A stretch of DNA of 64,000 bases from Cellulomonas cellasea (GCF_030372105.1 NZ_JAUDBQ010000005.1:62001-126000); one strand, 5' to 3'. Positions 38,857 through 48,434 are shown, counted from the stretch's first letter. Notes: generated by a model from the sequence alone, not told the origin. Program-made: numbers and translations.

Positions 38857-39767
38857 TGAGTCAGATCACACCTGCCCCGTCGACGGCGACGGGCGCCACA
38901 CCGGCTCTGCTGCGGCAGGCGACAGGCGCCGCCGCCCCTTCCACGCGCCCCGGAGACCGGCCCACGCCGGCGATCCTCGGCCCCGACGCCCTGCCCGACA
39001 CCTCGCCTGACGGCCGCTCGACCCGCTGGGCGGACCACCGCGAGACCCGCCGCGCCGAGTTCGTCCGCGTGGCCCGCAAGACCGTCCACCACCAGGGCCC
39101 GGACGTCTCGATGGAGGAGATCGCGGCCGCCGCCGGCACCTCCAAGTCGATCGTCTACAGGTACTTCGCGGATAAGACCGGCCTGCAGATCGCCGTCGCC
39201 GAAGCCGTCGTGCTGCAGATCCAGGGCGCGCTCGAGGGAGTGCTGCGCGTGGCGCCCACTCCCCGTGAGGGACTGCGCGCGATGGTCGCGGTCTACCTGG
39301 AGATGATCGAGTCCTCCCCGCACGTGTACGCGTTCGTCACCCGCGACGGCTCAGTGGAGTCCGGCGGCCCGCTCGGCCACTTCCTGGACTCGGTGACCCA
39401 CCTCGTCGCGGCGCCGTTCCTGCGCGGGCTCACCGACGAGTCCGGCTCCGCCGTCCGGCCCGACGACGACGCCCGGGGCGCCGCCGAGACCGAGACCGAC
39501 GCCGAGGCCACCCAGCGGGCGCTCGTCGAGGCCTGGGCCGCCGGCGCCGTCGGATTCGTGCGCGGAGCCGGCGAGCGCTGGCTCGCGCAGCGCGGCCAGC
39601 CCGGCAACCCCGACCGCGAGGCCGTCACCGCGCAGATCTCCGCCTGGCTCTGGGCCGGCCCCGTCGGGCTCGTCGCCCGCGAGCGCGGCCGCACGCCCAC
39701 CACCACCTCCCCGCAGCCCCCGCAGCACGCCGAGTCCGACACGTTCTCGACCGAGGAGTCCCGATGA
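38856..39767 (+). CDS. TetR-family regulator of the lipid module
   Basis: A 303-residue TetR protein, unusually long for the family because of a 65-residue proline/threonine-rich N-terminal extension. The helix-turn-helix is at about 85-118 (VSMEEIAAAAGTSKSIVYRYFADKTGLQIAVAE). The ligand domain follows, with an acidic insert (ESGSAVRPDDDARGAAETETDAEA). Likely ligand is an acyl-CoA, as in fatty-acid regulators. It overlaps the acyl-CoA oxidase gene (ATGA) and is divergent from the thiolase operon, so it probably controls both. Confidence 0.87.
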   Translation: MSQITPAPSTATGATPALLRQATGAAAPSTRPGDRPTPAILGPDALPDTSPDGRSTRWADHRETRRAEFVRVARKTVHHQGPDVSMEEIAAAAGTSKSIVYRYFADKTGLQIAVAEAVVLQIQGALEGVLRVAPTPREGLRAMVAVYLEMIESSPHVYAFVTRDGSVESGGPLGHFLDSVTHLVAAPFLRGLTDESGSAVRPDDDARGAAETETDAEATQRALVEAWAAGAVGFVRGAGERWLAQRGQPGNPDREAVTAQISAWLWAGPVGLVARERGRTPTTTSPQPPQHAESDTFSTEESR

Positions 39768-41911
39768 CCGCCAGCTCCGCCCGTCCGGCCCGCGCGATCC
39801 CGTCCGACGACCCCACGGTCGACGTCGAGGGGCTCGCTGCCATCCTGCTCGGCCCGTACGCCGAGCTCCGCCGCCAGGCCCGCGCCGTCGCAGGCGACGA
39901 GCGGTTCCAGCGGATCGAGGGCCTGAGCCTCGACGAGCACCGGGCCCGCGTGCTCGACCAGCTGCGCACCCTGGCCCGCGAGGCCGATGTGCTGCGCGCG
40001 TTCCCCGCCGCGCTGGGCGGCCGTGACGATCACGGCGGCAGCCTCTCCCGGTTCGAGGAGCTGGTCGTCGCCGACCCGTCGCTGCAGATCAAGGCGGGGG
40101 TGCAGTGGGGGCTGTTCGCCTCCGCGATCCTGCACCTCGGCACCGCCGACCACCACCAGCGGCTGCTGCCCGCGGCGATGAGCGTGGACGTCCCCGGCGC
40201 GTTCGCCATGACGGAGACCGGCCACGGCTCGGATGTCGCGAGCATCGGCACCACCGCGACCTACGACCCGGCGACTGAGGAGTTCGTCATCCACACGCCG
40301 TTCCGCGCGGCGTGGAAGGACTATCTGGGCAACGCGGCGCTGCACGGCACCGCCGCTGTCGTCTTCGCCCAGCTCATCACCGCAGCCCCGGGCGCGCCGG
40401 CCGTCAACCACGGGGTGCACGCGCTGTATGTGCCGCTGCGCGACCCGCAGACCGGGGAGTTCTTGCCCGGCATCGGCGGCGAGGACGACGGGCTCAAGGG
40501 CGGCCTCAACGGCATCGACAACGGCCGCCTGCACTTCGACCAGGTCCGGGTGCCGCGCGCCAACTTGCTCAACCGGTACGGCGACGTCGCGGCGGACGGC
40601 ACGTACTCCTCGCCCATCGCCAGCCCCGGCCGCCGGTTCTTCACGATGCTCGGCACCCTGGTGCAGGGCCGCGTCTCCCTCGACGGCGCCGCGGTGAACG
40701 CCGCCAAGGTGGGGCTCGTCATCGCGGTGACGTACGGCAATGAGCGCCGCCAGTTCACCGGCGCCTCCGACACCGAGGAGACGGTGCTGCTCGACTACGC
40801 CGAGCACCAGCGCCGACTGCTGCCGCTGCTCGCCGACACCTACGCGGGGTCCTTCGCCCATGAGGCGCTGCTCGCCAAGTTCGACGACGTGTTCTCCGGC
40901 CGCGAGGACACCGACGAGGCGCGCCAGGACCTGGAGACCCTCGCCGCGTCGCTCAAGCCCGCCTCGACCTGGCTCGCCCTCAAGACGCTCCAGACGGCGC
41001 GGGAGGCCTGCGGCGGCGCGGGGTTCCTCACCGAGAACCGGCTCACGTCGCTGCGCGCCGACCTGGACGTCTACGTGACGTTCGAGGGCGACAACACGGT
41101 GCTGCTGCAGCTCGTGGCCAAGCGGCTGCTCGCCGACTATGGCCGCGAGTTCGCCAAGTTCGACGCGGGCGGCGTGGCCAAGTTCGTCGCCGGGCAGGCC
41201 GCGTCGGCGGCCCTGCACCGCACCCCGCTGCTGCGCGCCGTGCAGACCATCACCGACGTGGGCGATGCCCGCCGCTCCGCCGGGCAGCTCCGCGACGCGG
41301 ACACCCAGCACGCGCTGCTCGCCGACCGGGTCGACACGATGGTCGCCGACGTCGCCCAGGCCCTACGCCCGGCGACCAAGGCGCCCCGCGAGCAGGCAGC
41401 CGAGCTGTTCAACGAGCACCAGCACGAGCTGATCGAGATGGCCCGCGCCCACGTGGACCTGATCCTGTGGGAGTCCTTCACCGCGGGGATCGAGCAGGTG
41501 GAGGACCCGGGGACCAAGCGCGTGCTGGTCTGGCTGCGCGACCTGTTCGGCCTGTCGGTCATCGAGCGGAACCTCGCCTGGTACCTGATCCACGGGCGCC
41601 TGTCGGCAGGCCGCGCGCGCACCGTCACCTCGTACATCGACCGGCTGCTGCGGCGGCTGCGCCCGCATGCGCAGGAGCTCGTCGACGCGTTCGGGTACGG
41701 GCCCGAGCACGTGCGCGCGCCCATCGCCTCCGGCGCCGAGCGGGAGCGCCAGGACGAGGCGCGGGCGTACTACCGGGCCCAGCGGGCCTCCGCCGACGCG
41801 CCGCTGCCGGAGAAGCAGTCGCCCGCGGCGAAGATCGCCAAGACGCCGCCCGTGACGGAGACCGCGAACCCGATCGGCGACGCCATCCCGGCGGAGGCGA
41901 CGCCCGCCTGA
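39764..41911 (+). CDS. Acyl-CoA oxidase/dehydrogenase
   Basis: A 715-residue flavoprotein of the acyl-CoA oxidase group: AFAMTETGHGSDVASIGTTA (flavin site), LNGIDNGRLHFDQVRVPRANLLNRY, an AREACGGAGFL segment, and the catalytic Glu in VTFEGDNTVLLQ. The C-terminal 250 residues are the oxidase-type extension. It oxidises acyl-CoA to trans-2-enoyl-CoA, the first step before the MaoC-like hydratase, FabG4-like reductase and thiolase encoded divergently. The four enzymes together form a full beta-oxidation cycle. Confidence 0.92.
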   Translation: MTASSARPARAIPSDDPTVDVEGLAAILLGPYAELRRQARAVAGDERFQRIEGLSLDEHRARVLDQLRTLAREADVLRAFPAALGGRDDHGGSLSRFEELVVADPSLQIKAGVQWGLFASAILHLGTADHHQRLLPAAMSVDVPGAFAMTETGHGSDVASIGTTATYDPATEEFVIHTPFRAAWKDYLGNAALHGTAAVVFAQLITAAPGAPAVNHGVHALYVPLRDPQTGEFLPGIGGEDDGLKGGLNGIDNGRLHFDQVRVPRANLLNRYGDVAADGTYSSPIASPGRRFFTMLGTLVQGRVSLDGAAVNAAKVGLVIAVTYGNERRQFTGASDTEETVLLDYAEHQRRLLPLLADTYAGSFAHEALLAKFDDVFSGREDTDEARQDLETLAASLKPASTWLALKTLQTAREACGGAGFLTENRLTSLRADLDVYVTFEGDNTVLLQLVAKRLLADYGREFAKFDAGGVAKFVAGQAASAALHRTPLLRAVQTITDVGDARRSAGQLRDADTQHALLADRVDTMVADVAQALRPATKAPREQAAELFNEHQHELIEMARAHVDLILWESFTAGIEQVEDPGTKRVLVWLRDLFGLSVIERNLAWYLIHGRLSAGRARTVTSYIDRLLRRLRPHAQELVDAFGYGPEHVRAPIASGAERERQDEARAYYRAQRASADAPLPEKQSPAAKIAKTPPVTETANPIGDAIPAEATPA

Positions 41912-41925
41912 CGGCTCCAGCCCTG

Positions 41926-41962
41926 GCAACGGCCCCGCGCGAGACATGCGCGGGGCCGTTGC
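41926..41962. terminator. Hairpin terminator after acyl-CoA oxidase
   Basis: A perfect 15-bp stem: GCAACGGCCCCGCGC (41926-41940) pairs with GCGCGGGGCCGTTGC (41948-41962) around the loop GAGACAT. It starts 15 bases after the stop codon and has no U-run. Confidence 0.85.
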
Positions 41963-42033
41963 CGCGCCCTGCCCGGCGGCTGCGCCTAGCCTCGAAGGAG
42001 ACGCCAGTGCCGTCACCCGCAGGAGGCTGAGAG

Positions 42034-42387
42034 ATGAGCGAGCCAGCGATCCCCGGCATCGACACCACCATCCCGCCGAGCGGGCCCGGCTGCGTCGAGT
42101 GCTTGCAGTCCGGCGGCTGGTGGTTCCACCTGCGGCGTTGCGCCGAGTGCGGCCATGTGGGGTGCTGCGACTCGTCGCCGGCCCAGCACGCCACCGGGCA
42201 CAACCACGACACCGGCCACCCGATCATCCAGTCCTACGAGCCGGGCGAGGAGTGGTTCTGGGACTACCCGCGTGAGGGCTTCTTCCAGGGGCCGCCGCTG
42301 GCCGCTCCGACGCACCACCCGACGGACCAACCCGTCCCTGCCCCGACGGCGAACGTGCCGCCGAACTGGATCGAGCTGCTGCACTGA
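42034..42387 (+). CDS. UBP-type zinc-finger protein
   Basis: A 117-residue protein with the UBP zinc-finger ligand pattern: CVECLQ, WWFHLRRCAECGHVGCCDSS, then HATGHNHDTGHPIIQSYEPGEEWFW. In eukaryotes this fold binds the ubiquitin tail; bacterial stand-alone members are of unknown function. A proline-rich tail ends it. AGGAGG precedes the ATG. A -10-like TAGCCT lies at 41987-41992. Confidence 0.88.
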   Translation: MSEPAIPGIDTTIPPSGPGCVECLQSGGWWFHLRRCAECGHVGCCDSSPAQHATGHNHDTGHPIIQSYEPGEEWFWDYPREGFFQGPPLAAPTHHPTDQPVPAPTANVPPNWIELLH

Positions 42388-42407
42388 CCCCTGATGGACG
42401 GCTGGCC

Positions 42408-43172
42408 TCAGTCCACGCCCAGGGCGCGGCGCAGCGCCTCGTGGTGCGCCTCGATCCACTCGGCGTCATCGCGCCAGTAGCCGCCGTGTCCCTCGTCCCA
42501 CAGCCGCGCCCACGGCTGGGCGCCCGTGCGATGGCCGCCCTCCAGCAGGTCGAACATGCTCCACGCGCGGGGGGCCAGCAGGTCCGCCAGCCGGGTGCGC
42601 CCGGCCTCGTCGAGTCGGTAGCCGTCGGCGAGGGCGCGCAGCGCGTCACCCGACGCGGACGGCCCGGGGCCGCCTGGCGACAGTGGGATGAAGCCGTGCG
42701 CCGCATAGGCCAGGTCCCAGCCGCGGGTGCCGGGCCCGCAGCCATCCCAGTCGATGAGCACGAGCCGATCGTCGGCCAGCACCAGGTTCCATGGCGCCAG
42801 ATCGTGGTGGATGACCAGGTCAGTGCCGTCGGGGGCGATGACTGTGTGCCACTGCGCGTCCGGTGGCGGCGCCCAGCCGTCGAGCGCGTCGTGCAGGTCC
42901 CGGGCCACGCGTCCCACCTCGCGTAGGTCCGGCGGCGTGACGCCCGGGCGCGTCGGGTGCGCCATCGGGCCGGGGATGAAGTCCACGACGTGGCGGCCCT
43001 GATCGTCCAGGCCGTGGGAGCGCGGCGCGTGGGCGAAGCCGACCTCCGCCAGCCGCTCCAGCACCGCGTGGACGGCGGGCGTCCACGGGCCCGCCGTGCG
43101 GCGCACGGTGTCGCCGACGCGCACCACGCCGGCTGTCGTGTTGCCGCCGGTCAGCGGGGTCTCGTGGTCCAC
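42408..43172 (-). CDS. APH-family phosphotransferase
   Basis: A 254-residue protein with the kinase-like catalytic loop IHHDLAPWNLVL (Asp124, Asn129) and the metal-binding IDWDGCGPGTRGWDLAYA. Short N-lobe without a clear Walker-like loop is usual in this family. It may phosphorylate an aminoglycoside, a sugar or another small alcohol; sequence alone does not tell. No resistance context nearby. Confidence 0.85.
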   Translation of the reverse strand: MDHETPLTGGNTTAGVVRVGDTVRRTAGPWTPAVHAVLERLAEVGFAHAPRSHGLDDQGRHVVDFIPGPMAHPTRPGVTPPDLREVGRVARDLHDALDGWAPPPDAQWHTVIAPDGTDLVIHHDLAPWNLVLADDRLVLIDWDGCGPGTRGWDLAYAAHGFIPLSPGGPGPSASGDALRALADGYRLDEAGRTRLADLLAPRAWSMFDLLEGGHRTGAQPWARLWDEGHGGYWRDDAEWIEAHHEALRRALGVD

Positions 43173-43223
43173 CCGGGCAGTCTTGGCGCGGGCGCGCCCC
43201 GGGTCAACGGGATTCGCGGGCGG

Positions 43224-44042
43224 TCAGGGCAGGCGGGGCACGGCGGCGAGCAGCCGCTGGGTGTACGGGTCCTGGGGGCGGGTGAGCACCTGCTCGGTGG
43301 TCCCGGCCTCGACGACGCGCCCGTCATGCAGCACGACGGTCTCCTCGCAGAGCTGGCCGACCACGGCGATGTCGTGGCTGACCAGCACGAGCGTCAGGCC
43401 CAGCTCGGCGCGCAGGCGGCGCAGCAGGTCCATCACCTGCTCCCGCACGGACACGTCCAGGGCGCTGACCGGCTCGTCGCCCACCAGCACCGACGGCGAA
43501 GGCGCCAGCGCGCGGGCGATGGCGATGCGCTGCCGCTGCCCGCCGGAGAACTGCGCCGGGTACCGGGTCGCCGCGTCGGGCTCCAGTCCCACCCAGCCGA
43601 GCACCTCGGCGACGCGCGCGCGGCGGTCGCCGGGGATGCGCAGCGAGCGCAGCGGCTCGGCGATGACGTCCCCGACGGTCATCCGGGGGTCCAGCGAGGA
43701 GCGCGGGTCCTGGAAGACGATCTGCACGTCGCGCCGGAACCGGCGCACGGCGGCCCGGTTGCGGTGGGCGAGCGGCTCGCCGCGGTACCGGACCTCCCCG
43801 GTGGTCGGCCGGTCGAGGGCGAGGAGCAGGCGCAGCAGCGTCGACTTGCCGGCGCCGGACTCCCCGACGATGCCGACGCTGCGCCCGGCGTGGACGGCCA
43901 GGTCCACGCCGGCCAGCGCGGTGGTGGCCCGCGGCCCGGAGCCGTACGAGCGCCCGACGCCCACGAGCTCGAGCAGTGGGGCGCCCGTCGGAGTCGTCAG
44001 CGCAGGCCCGGGCACGGTGTCGAGGCCAGATGCGGTGCTCAC
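43224..44042 (-). CDS. Peptide ABC transporter ATPase (DppF type), second operon
   Basis: A 272-residue ATPase: Walker A GESGAGKST, FQDPRSSLDPRMTVGD (Q-loop region), signature FSGGQRQR, Walker B VLVGDEPVSALDVS, and a DppF-type C-terminus (HPYT-like QDPYTQRLLAAVP). GTG start overlaps the DppD stop (GTGA). Last gene of the second peptide operon, whose 5' region carries a Cys leader. Confidence 0.93.
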   Translation of the reverse strand: MSTASGLDTVPGPALTTPTGAPLLELVGVGRSYGSGPRATTALAGVDLAVHAGRSVGIVGESGAGKSTLLRLLLALDRPTTGEVRYRGEPLAHRNRAAVRRFRRDVQIVFQDPRSSLDPRMTVGDVIAEPLRSLRIPGDRRARVAEVLGWVGLEPDAATRYPAQFSGGQRQRIAIARALAPSPSVLVGDEPVSALDVSVREQVMDLLRRLRAELGLTLVLVSHDIAVVGQLCEETVVLHDGRVVEAGTTEQVLTRPQDPYTQRLLAAVPRLP

Positions 44043-44839
44043 AGCGCCTCCTGTGTGAACGGCAGCCGGGTCACGGCACGGGCCGCGTCGATGAGCTGGC
44101 GGGTGTACGGGTGGGCGGGGGCGGCCAGCGCGTCGGCCACGGTGGTGGACTCGACGACCCGGCCCTCGCGCATCACCACCAGGTCCCGCGCGACCCGCGC
44201 GACCACCGGCAGGTCGTGGGAGACGAAGACGAGGGTGACGCCGGTGCGGTCCACGAGCTCGTCGAGCAGGTCGAGCACCTCCGCCTGGACGGTGACGTCG
44301 AGGGCGGTGGTCGGCTCGTCGGCCAGCAGGACGCGCGGCTCGCACGCGAGCGCCATCGCCAGGGCGACGCGCTGCCGCTGCCCGCCGGAGAGCTGCCACG
44401 GGTACGAGCCGAGGATCCGCTCGTAGTCGTCGAGGCGCACCATGCGGCACAGCGCCGCCGCCTGCTCGCGGGCCTGCGCGCGCGAGTGCCCGCGGTGCAG
44501 GCGCAGCGGCCCGGCGATCTGGCGGCCCACGGTCATCAGCGGGTCCAGGGCCGTGAGCGGCTCCTGGAACACCATTGCGATCTGCGCGCCGCGGATGCGG
44601 TCGAGCCTGCGGCTGGGCAGCGTGAGCAGGTCGACGCCGTCCAGCAGCACCTGGCCCGTCGTCGTCATCCCGTCGGGCAGCAGGCCCAGCACGGCCAGCG
44701 CGGTCATCGACTTGCCCGATCCGGACTCGCCGATCACGCCCAGCCGGCCGCCAGCCTCGACGGACCAGCTCACGGAGTCGAGCAGGGTGCGCCCGCCAGA
44801 TGTGCGGACTGTCAGGTCGCGGACTTCGAGGAGGCTCAT
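44039..44839 (-). CDS. Peptide ABC transporter ATPase (DppD type), second operon
   Basis: A 266-residue ATPase: Walker [29 protein letters not shown], signature LSGGQRQR, Walker [14 protein letters not shown] and AHPYTRQLIDAARAV. In contrast to the first operon, DppD and DppF are separate genes here. ATGA overlap with the permease upstream. Confidence 0.93.
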   Translation of the reverse strand: MSLLEVRDLTVRTSGGRTLLDSVSWSVEAGGRLGVIGESGSGKSMTALAVLGLLPDGMTTTGQVLLDGVDLLTLPSRRLDRIRGAQIAMVFQEPLTALDPLMTVGRQIAGPLRLHRGHSRAQAREQAAALCRMVRLDDYERILGSYPWQLSGGQRQRVALAMALACEPRVLLADEPTTALDVTVQAEVLDLLDELVDRTGVTLVFVSHDLPVVARVARDLVVMREGRVVESTTVADALAAPAHPYTRQLIDAARAVTRLPFTQEAL

Positions 44840-45753
44840 CGGTCACCTCGCAGGTTCGGGTCGTTGCGCTCGCGGAGGCCGTCGCCCAGCAGGTTGAGCC
44901 CCAGCACCGTGGCCACCACGGCCAGGCCGGGCAGGATCGCGCCCCACGGCTGCACCAGCATCGTGGCCTGCGCCTCGCGCAGCAGCCGCCCCCAGGATGC
45001 CTGCGGCGGCGGGGCGCCGAGCCCCAAGTAGGACAGCGACGCCTCGGCGAGGATCGCGGAGCCGGCCAGCAGCATGACCTGCACCAGCAGCGTGGGGCTG
45101 ATGTTCGGCAGCACGTGCCGCCGGAGGGCGCCCCACCAGCCGGTGCCCGACGCCTTCGCGGCTGTCACGTAGTCCTCGCGCAGCACGCGCGCGGTGTTGA
45201 CCCGGGTGACCCGCGCGATGACGGCCGATCCGGCGATGCCGATGGCGGCGATCGCCGAGGTGAGCGACGCGCCGCGCACGGTGACGATCAGCATGGCGAG
45301 CAGCAGCGTCGGGAAGGCGATGAGCAGGTCCACGACGTTCACCAGCGCCACGTCGAGCCACCGGGTGGTCGCGGCGGCGAGGATGCCCAGCGTCAGGCCC
45401 AGCACCGTGGCGATGAGCACCGAGGCCACGGCGACGACCATGGCTGCCTGCGCGCCGCCCATGAGCTGGCTGAGCAGGTCGCGGCCCAGCCGGTCGGTGC
45501 CGGCCCAGTGCTCGGCGGACGGGCCCGCGAGACGGGGGCCGCTGCCGGTGGCGTCGAGGGCGTACGGGGTCCAGAACGTCGCGACCACGCCGACCAGTGC
45601 GACGAGTCCGACGAGGACGGCGCCCACGATCAGCGACGGGCTGCGGCGGCGCGCGGCGCGACCGGCGGCGAGGGCCGGAGCGGGGGCGTCGGGCCGGGGG
45701 CCGGACAGGTCGTCGGGGGTCAGCGCCGCCCCGGCGGTCAGGTCGGTGCTCAT
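44836..45753 (-). CDS. Peptide ABC transporter permease (DppC type), second operon
   Basis: A 305-residue permease: N-terminal soluble part, first helix SLIVGAVLVGLVALVGVVATFW, GTDRLGRDLLSQLMGGAQ before the core, and an EAA loop at DYVTAAKASGTGWWGALRRH followed by VLPN. Overlaps both neighbours by four bases. Confidence 0.93.
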   Translation of the reverse strand: MSTDLTAGAALTPDDLSGPRPDAPAPALAAGRAARRRSPSLIVGAVLVGLVALVGVVATFWTPYALDATGSGPRLAGPSAEHWAGTDRLGRDLLSQLMGGAQAAMVVAVASVLIATVLGLTLGILAAATTRWLDVALVNVVDLLIAFPTLLLAMLIVTVRGASLTSAIAAIGIAGSAVIARVTRVNTARVLREDYVTAAKASGTGWWGALRRHVLPNISPTLLVQVMLLAGSAILAEASLSYLGLGAPPPQASWGRLLREAQATMLVQPWGAILPGLAVVATVLGLNLLGDGLRERNDPNLRGDR

Positions 45754-46721
45754 CGGGCCGCTCCCCTCGTGGCCGCGGCGCCGCGCAGCCGCGGGTCGAT
45801 GGCCTGCTGCGTCAGGTCGATGAGGAAGTTCACGAGCAGCACGACGGCCGTGATGATCAGCACGAGCGCCTGCACCACGGGCAGGTCGCGCGCCTGCACC
45901 GAGTCGAGCAGCAGCGCGCCGAGGCCGGGCAGCGCGAAGACGTTCTCGACCACGACGGCGCCCAGCAGCGACGTGGCCAGCTCGATGCCGAGGATGGCGA
46001 CCACCGGCACAGCGCCGTTGCGCAGCCCATGCCGCGCGAGCGCCCGGGTGCGGCTGTACCCGAGCGAACGGGCCGTGCGCAGGTAGTCCTGGTCCAGCAC
46101 GTCCAGCGTCGCCGAGCGCACGTAGCGGACCATCACCGACGACATGGCGATGGCGACGGTGACGACGGGGAGCGTCAGCGAGCGGATCGCCGCCGCCGGG
46201 TCGGACCACCCCTGCCGGGGGAAGCCGCCCGGGGGCAGCACCCCCGCCTTGAGGGCGAACACCCACACGAGCATCACGCCCACCCAGAACACCGGCACCG
46301 CGACGCCGAGCTGGGCCACCGCGGAGACGGCCACGCCCACGACGCCGCGGCGCCGCACCGCCGCGATGATCCCCAGCGGCACAGAGATGAGCACGGACAG
46401 CACGAACGCCGCCAGGCTCAGCGGGAGCGTGACGGGGAGCCGTGCCGCGATGAGGTCGGCCACCGGCATCCGGGACACGAAGGACGTGCCCAGATCGCCG
46501 GAGGCCAGGCCCGTCACCCACTGCCAGAGCTGTGCGCCGACCGGCTGGTCGGTGCCGAGCTCGCTGCGGAGCTGCGCGAGCTGGTCGCTCGTGGTCCCGA
46601 CGCCCAGCGACGTGCCGGCGGCGTCGCCCGGCAGCAGCCGCAGCACGGCGAAGACGACGACGCCCGCGATCGCGAGCGAGACCAGCAGCGCCAGCGCGCG
46701 CTGCAGCAGGTGACGGGCCAT
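45750..46721 (-). CDS. Peptide ABC transporter permease (DppB type), second operon
   Basis: A 323-residue permease with the DppB pattern: an N-terminal helix, LRLLPGDAAG, GDLGTSFVSRMPV, an EAA loop at DYLRTARSLGYSRTRALARH and LPGLGALLLDSVQARD near the end. It pairs with the DppC-type subunit. Begins seven bases after the binding-protein stop. Confidence 0.93.
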   Translation of the reverse strand: MARHLLQRALALLVSLAIAGVVVFAVLRLLPGDAAGTSLGVGTTSDQLAQLRSELGTDQPVGAQLWQWVTGLASGDLGTSFVSRMPVADLIAARLPVTLPLSLAAFVLSVLISVPLGIIAAVRRRGVVGVAVSAVAQLGVAVPVFWVGVMLVWVFALKAGVLPPGGFPRQGWSDPAAAIRSLTLPVVTVAIAMSSVMVRYVRSATLDVLDQDYLRTARSLGYSRTRALARHGLRNGAVPVVAILGIELATSLLGAVVVENVFALPGLGALLLDSVQARDLPVVQALVLIITAVVLLVNFLIDLTQQAIDPRLRGAAATRGAAR

Positions 46722-46728
46722 CAGCAGC

Positions 46729-48240
46729 TCAGCCCTCCCGGACGATGTCGGCGACGTAGAAGGACTCCGTCACCTGGTCGATCGGGAAGCCGCTGATGTC
46801 GGAGCGGGCCACGCGGATCTGCGGGTCGAGGTACAGCCACGCGGACGGCGCCTCGAGGCCGATGGTCTCGTTGACCTTGCGCAGCAGCGCGACCTGCTCG
46901 TCGGTCGTCGCGGCCTGGTCGGCGTCGGCGACCCACTGCTGGACGTCGGCGTTGTTGTAGCCCCAGTAGAAGTCGGGGTTGGCGTACCAGACCAGGTCAC
47001 GCGGGTTCACGTGGCCCATCAGGGTGGTCTCGTAGTCCTTGTCCGTGTAGATCTTCTGGTACCAGGTCGCGTCGTCGATCGGGTTGAGGTTCAGCGTGAC
47101 GCCCACGGCCGCGAGGTCCGCCTTGATGAGCTGCACGATCGTCTCGTTGTTGTCCCCGGCGACGTAGTCGAGGGAGAACGCCAGGTCGGTGACGCCGGCC
47201 TCGGCGAGCAGGGCCTTGGCCGCGGCCGGGTCGTACGCGTGCACATCAGCCTGGTCCACGAACCAGTCGTCGGTGGGCGGCACCATCGAGCCGATGACCG
47301 TGCCGTAGGAGTCCCACACGGCCGAGCGGATCTTGTCGCGGTCCAGCGCCTTGTACAGCGCCTGGCGCACCCGCACGTCGGAGAACGGCGCGATGCGGTT
47401 GTTGAACGTCCAGATCTGCTTGGTCGTCGACGTGCCCTCGGTGATCGTGAAGTCGGGGTTGCCCTCGAACTGCACGAGCTGGTCGGGGGAGTCCTCCGCG
47501 ATGACCAGGTCCAGGTCGCCGGTGAGCAGCGCGTTGTTCAGCGCCGTCGTGTCCTTGAAGAAGCGGAACGTGACGCCGATGTTCTTGGCCGGCTCGCCCC
47601 AGTAGTCGTCGAAACGCTCGATGGTCAGGTGGTCGCCCTGCGTCCACTCGGCGAACCGGTACGGGCCGGTGCCGTTGTCGCTGGTCAGCTCCGTGTCGCC
47701 ATCCTTCACGATGGTGACGGACGCCAGGTAGAACGGCAGCGCCTGGCTGCGGCGGGCCAGCGTGAGCACCACTGTGCCGTCGTCGGGCGTGGCGATGTCC
47801 TGGATCACCGACAGGTCGGCCTTGCGGGCGCTCTTCGACTCGGGCGCGATGGCCTGCGAGATGCTCCACGCGACGTCAGCCGAGGTGAACGGCGTGCCGT
47901 CGTGGAACACGACATCGGTCTGCAGGTGGAACGTGAGCGTCAGGCCGTCCTCGGACGCGTCCCAGCTCTCGGCCAGCGTCGGTATCACGGCGCCGTCGAC
48001 GTCCACCGAGGTCAGGCCCTCGAAGACGTTGCGCGTCATGGTCTGGGAGACGCCGGAGGAGCCGCCGACATTGCGGACCAGCCCGGTGGGCTCGTTCGTC
48101 GAGCCGATGACGATCTCGGCCTCGGAGGCGCCGGGCGTGGAGCCGCCGGCGTCAGTGGAGCCGGAGCCACCACCGCACGCCGCCAGCGCCAGGGAGGCGG
48201 CGAGGGCGAGCGCGGCGGCGGGGAACAGTCGGGATCTCAT
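46729..48240 (-). CDS. Substrate-binding lipoprotein of the second ABC operon (SBP family 5)
   Basis: A 503-residue lipoprotein with lipobox LAACGGG (Cys about residue 21) and family-5 features TLTFHLQTDVVFHDGTPFTSADV and VRQALYKALDRDKIRSAVW. Its ligand may be a peptide or other compound; the Cys-leader in its 5' region suggests a sulfur-containing one such as a cysteinyl peptide or thiol derivative (inference). AAGGA precedes the ATG. The mRNA leader is about 270 bases long. Confidence 0.93.
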   Translation of the reverse strand: MRSRLFPAAALALAASLALAACGGGSGSTDAGGSTPGASEAEIVIGSTNEPTGLVRNVGGSSGVSQTMTRNVFEGLTSVDVDGAVIPTLAESWDASEDGLTLTFHLQTDVVFHDGTPFTSADVAWSISQAIAPESKSARKADLSVIQDIATPDDGTVVLTLARRSQALPFYLASVTIVKDGDTELTSDNGTGPYRFAEWTQGDHLTIERFDDYWGEPAKNIGVTFRFFKDTTALNNALLTGDLDLVIAEDSPDQLVQFEGNPDFTITEGTSTTKQIWTFNNRIAPFSDVRVRQALYKALDRDKIRSAVWDSYGTVIGSMVPPTDDWFVDQADVHAYDPAAAKALLAEAGVTDLAFSLDYVAGDNNETIVQLIKADLAAVGVTLNLNPIDDATWYQKIYTDKDYETTLMGHVNPRDLVWYANPDFYWGYNNADVQQWVADADQAATTDEQVALLRKVNETIGLEAPSAWLYLDPQIRVARSDISGFPIDQVTESFYVADIVREG

Positions 48241-48401
48241 GGTCCGTCCTTGGGTGGGTGGGGTGGGCTCCGCCCTGGGGATGCCAGGAACGGGAGAGGG
48301 GGGCGACGGGCGCGCGCCGCATCATCGGAGGAGGGCGCGCGGGGACGTCAGGGATGCCGACGGATCGGCGGGTGAGGCGAGGGCCTCGGGGGAGTGCCGG
48401 G

Positions 48402-48419
48402 GGGTCGCTTCAGCGACCC
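48402..48419 (-). promoter_or_regulatory. Hairpin after the Cys leader of the second ABC operon
   Basis: On the minus strand GGGTCGC (48419-48413) pairs with GCGACCC (48408-48402) around a TGAA loop, 15 bases after the leader stop. No U-run follows. Within the 331-base gap 48241-48571, this hairpin and the leader ORF are the only structures I recognise; the rest up to the binding-protein gene is C-rich and featureless. Confidence 0.5.
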
Positions 48420-48434
48420 GCGCTCAGCAAGCGG

